Assembly (NCBI GenBank): GCA_020744425.1 | Contig: JAGMUV010000017.1 | Coordinates: 62,001 to 126,000 of the forward strand | Direction of reading: 5' to 3' | Source: Dactylonectria macrodidyma | Taxonomy: Eukaryota; Ascomycota; Sordariomycetes; Hypocreales; Nectriaceae | Length of the DNA: 64,000 bases | Shown: positions 63,498 to 64,000 of the stretch, piece by piece | How the letters are laid out: each line of letters starts with the position of its first letter | How positions within the stretch are numbered: position 1 is the stretch's first letter | Notes under the pieces: generated by a model | Databases searched by the model: none | The model's input: only the letters and a program-made list of their open reading frames with translations | What the model was told of the DNA's origin: nothing | Position numbers and translations under genes: made by a program

Positions 63498-64000
63498 CGT
63501 CTGAGTCGAGCTTGAATCGTGAGAGAAGAGGTCCAAGCTCATTCATTCAGCGAAGGGGTCCGATCCCGATCTGACAGGCGCCAGGAACGCGATAGGTGTG
63601 CCGGAGACGCATATGGGTTATGGACACGGGTAAAATCGGCATGCAATCTCAAGCCCTGGCGAACAGGGGCACAAGCTGTGGTGAAGGGTTTTGTTTGATG
63701 TTAGCGGAGCTGTTGGCAAGTCCTCTGATCAAGCTGCGCACTAGATGCGTGGTCTAGCGGCCATCACCGCCGCCGCCTCATCGATCCTGACGCACCACAG
63801 GACAATGGAGGTAGGTAGGGAGACTCGATAGTGTCCTGTGGGAGGTGATAGTTTGCCTGGGACGTGATGGGTGATGCGGGAGGTAGATGCCGAGGAGATG
63901 TATTTTTGAGTGTGTCTGAGATGCCCGGGGGTCCTTAGTGTTTGAGAGTCTCATGGTCTGATTAGGATCTCTTTGGACAGCTTGCGCGTAAAAAAACCAA
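63498..64000. other. Right edge, no recognised gene
   Basis: No coding sequence recognised. A partial resemblance to the inverted-repeat arm (GATCTCTTTGGACAG) occurs at about 63967, close to the window end. Confidence 0.35.

Overview
The window looks like nuclear DNA of a filamentous ascomycete (Pezizomycotina). The evidence is: spliceosomal introns of about 46-82 nt with CTAAC/CTGAC-type branch sites; fungal-only families (Pth11-type rhodopsin-like receptor, TOK1 potassium channel, Zn2Cys6 and C2H2 regulators, a DUF7703-like membrane protein); and a 13.6 kb tract mutated in the manner of repeat-induced point mutation (RIP). I cannot name the species; a Eurotiomycetes-like fungus is only a guess. 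Family assignments were made by eye, without database searches.

Layout. 1-1.6 kb: a broken membrane-protein gene running in from the left edge. 3.5-4.9 kb: an intact eight-exon Pth11-type receptor gene. 5.1-18.8 kb: a nested transposon block. A hAT DNA transposon (8-bp target duplication CCCCGGCT, 15-bp terminal inverted repeats) has its transposase split by a full-length Ty3/Gypsy chromovirus (384-bp LTRs, target duplication TTAAA). The Gypsy integrase is in turn split by a solo LTR-like sequence that kept its CA/TG dinucleotides. 19-20.2 kb: a P450 relic. 22-23 kb: a small protein-kinase gene. 26-27.4 kb: a truncated, stop-ridden GCN5 acetyltransferase/bromodomain copy, followed by an almost unmutated solo LTR of the nested Gypsy's family. 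28.5-30 kb: a C2H2 transcription factor. 34.5 kb: a BCS1-like AAA relic. 36.4-38.7 kb: an intact TOK1 two-pore-domain K+ channel (four exons, 708 aa).

42.3-58.5 kb is a gene graveyard. An intact nitronate monooxygenase is followed by remnants of an SDR, a Zn2Cys6 regulator lacking its middle, a DapA-like aldolase, a glutathione S-transferase, an epoxide hydrolase and a Ca2+/H+ exchanger. Mixed among them are a pogo/Fot1-type transposon relic, LINE and Gypsy fragments, one intact seven-helix membrane protein gene, and an unknown gene with a clean 3' intron but one in-frame stop. 58.8-61.0 kb holds an intact 730-aa Zn2Cys6 regulator, and 63.3-63.5 kb a 178-bp inverted-repeat structure.

Taken together this reads as a transposon-rich, fast-decaying accessory region. 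The intact genes concern signalling and transport (Pth11, TOK1, kinase, DUF7703-like), transcription (C2H2, Zn2Cys6) and one flavin oxidoreductase. The broken ones are mostly detoxification or secondary-metabolism enzymes. I see no complete biosynthetic cluster and no convincing tRNA or rRNA gene.
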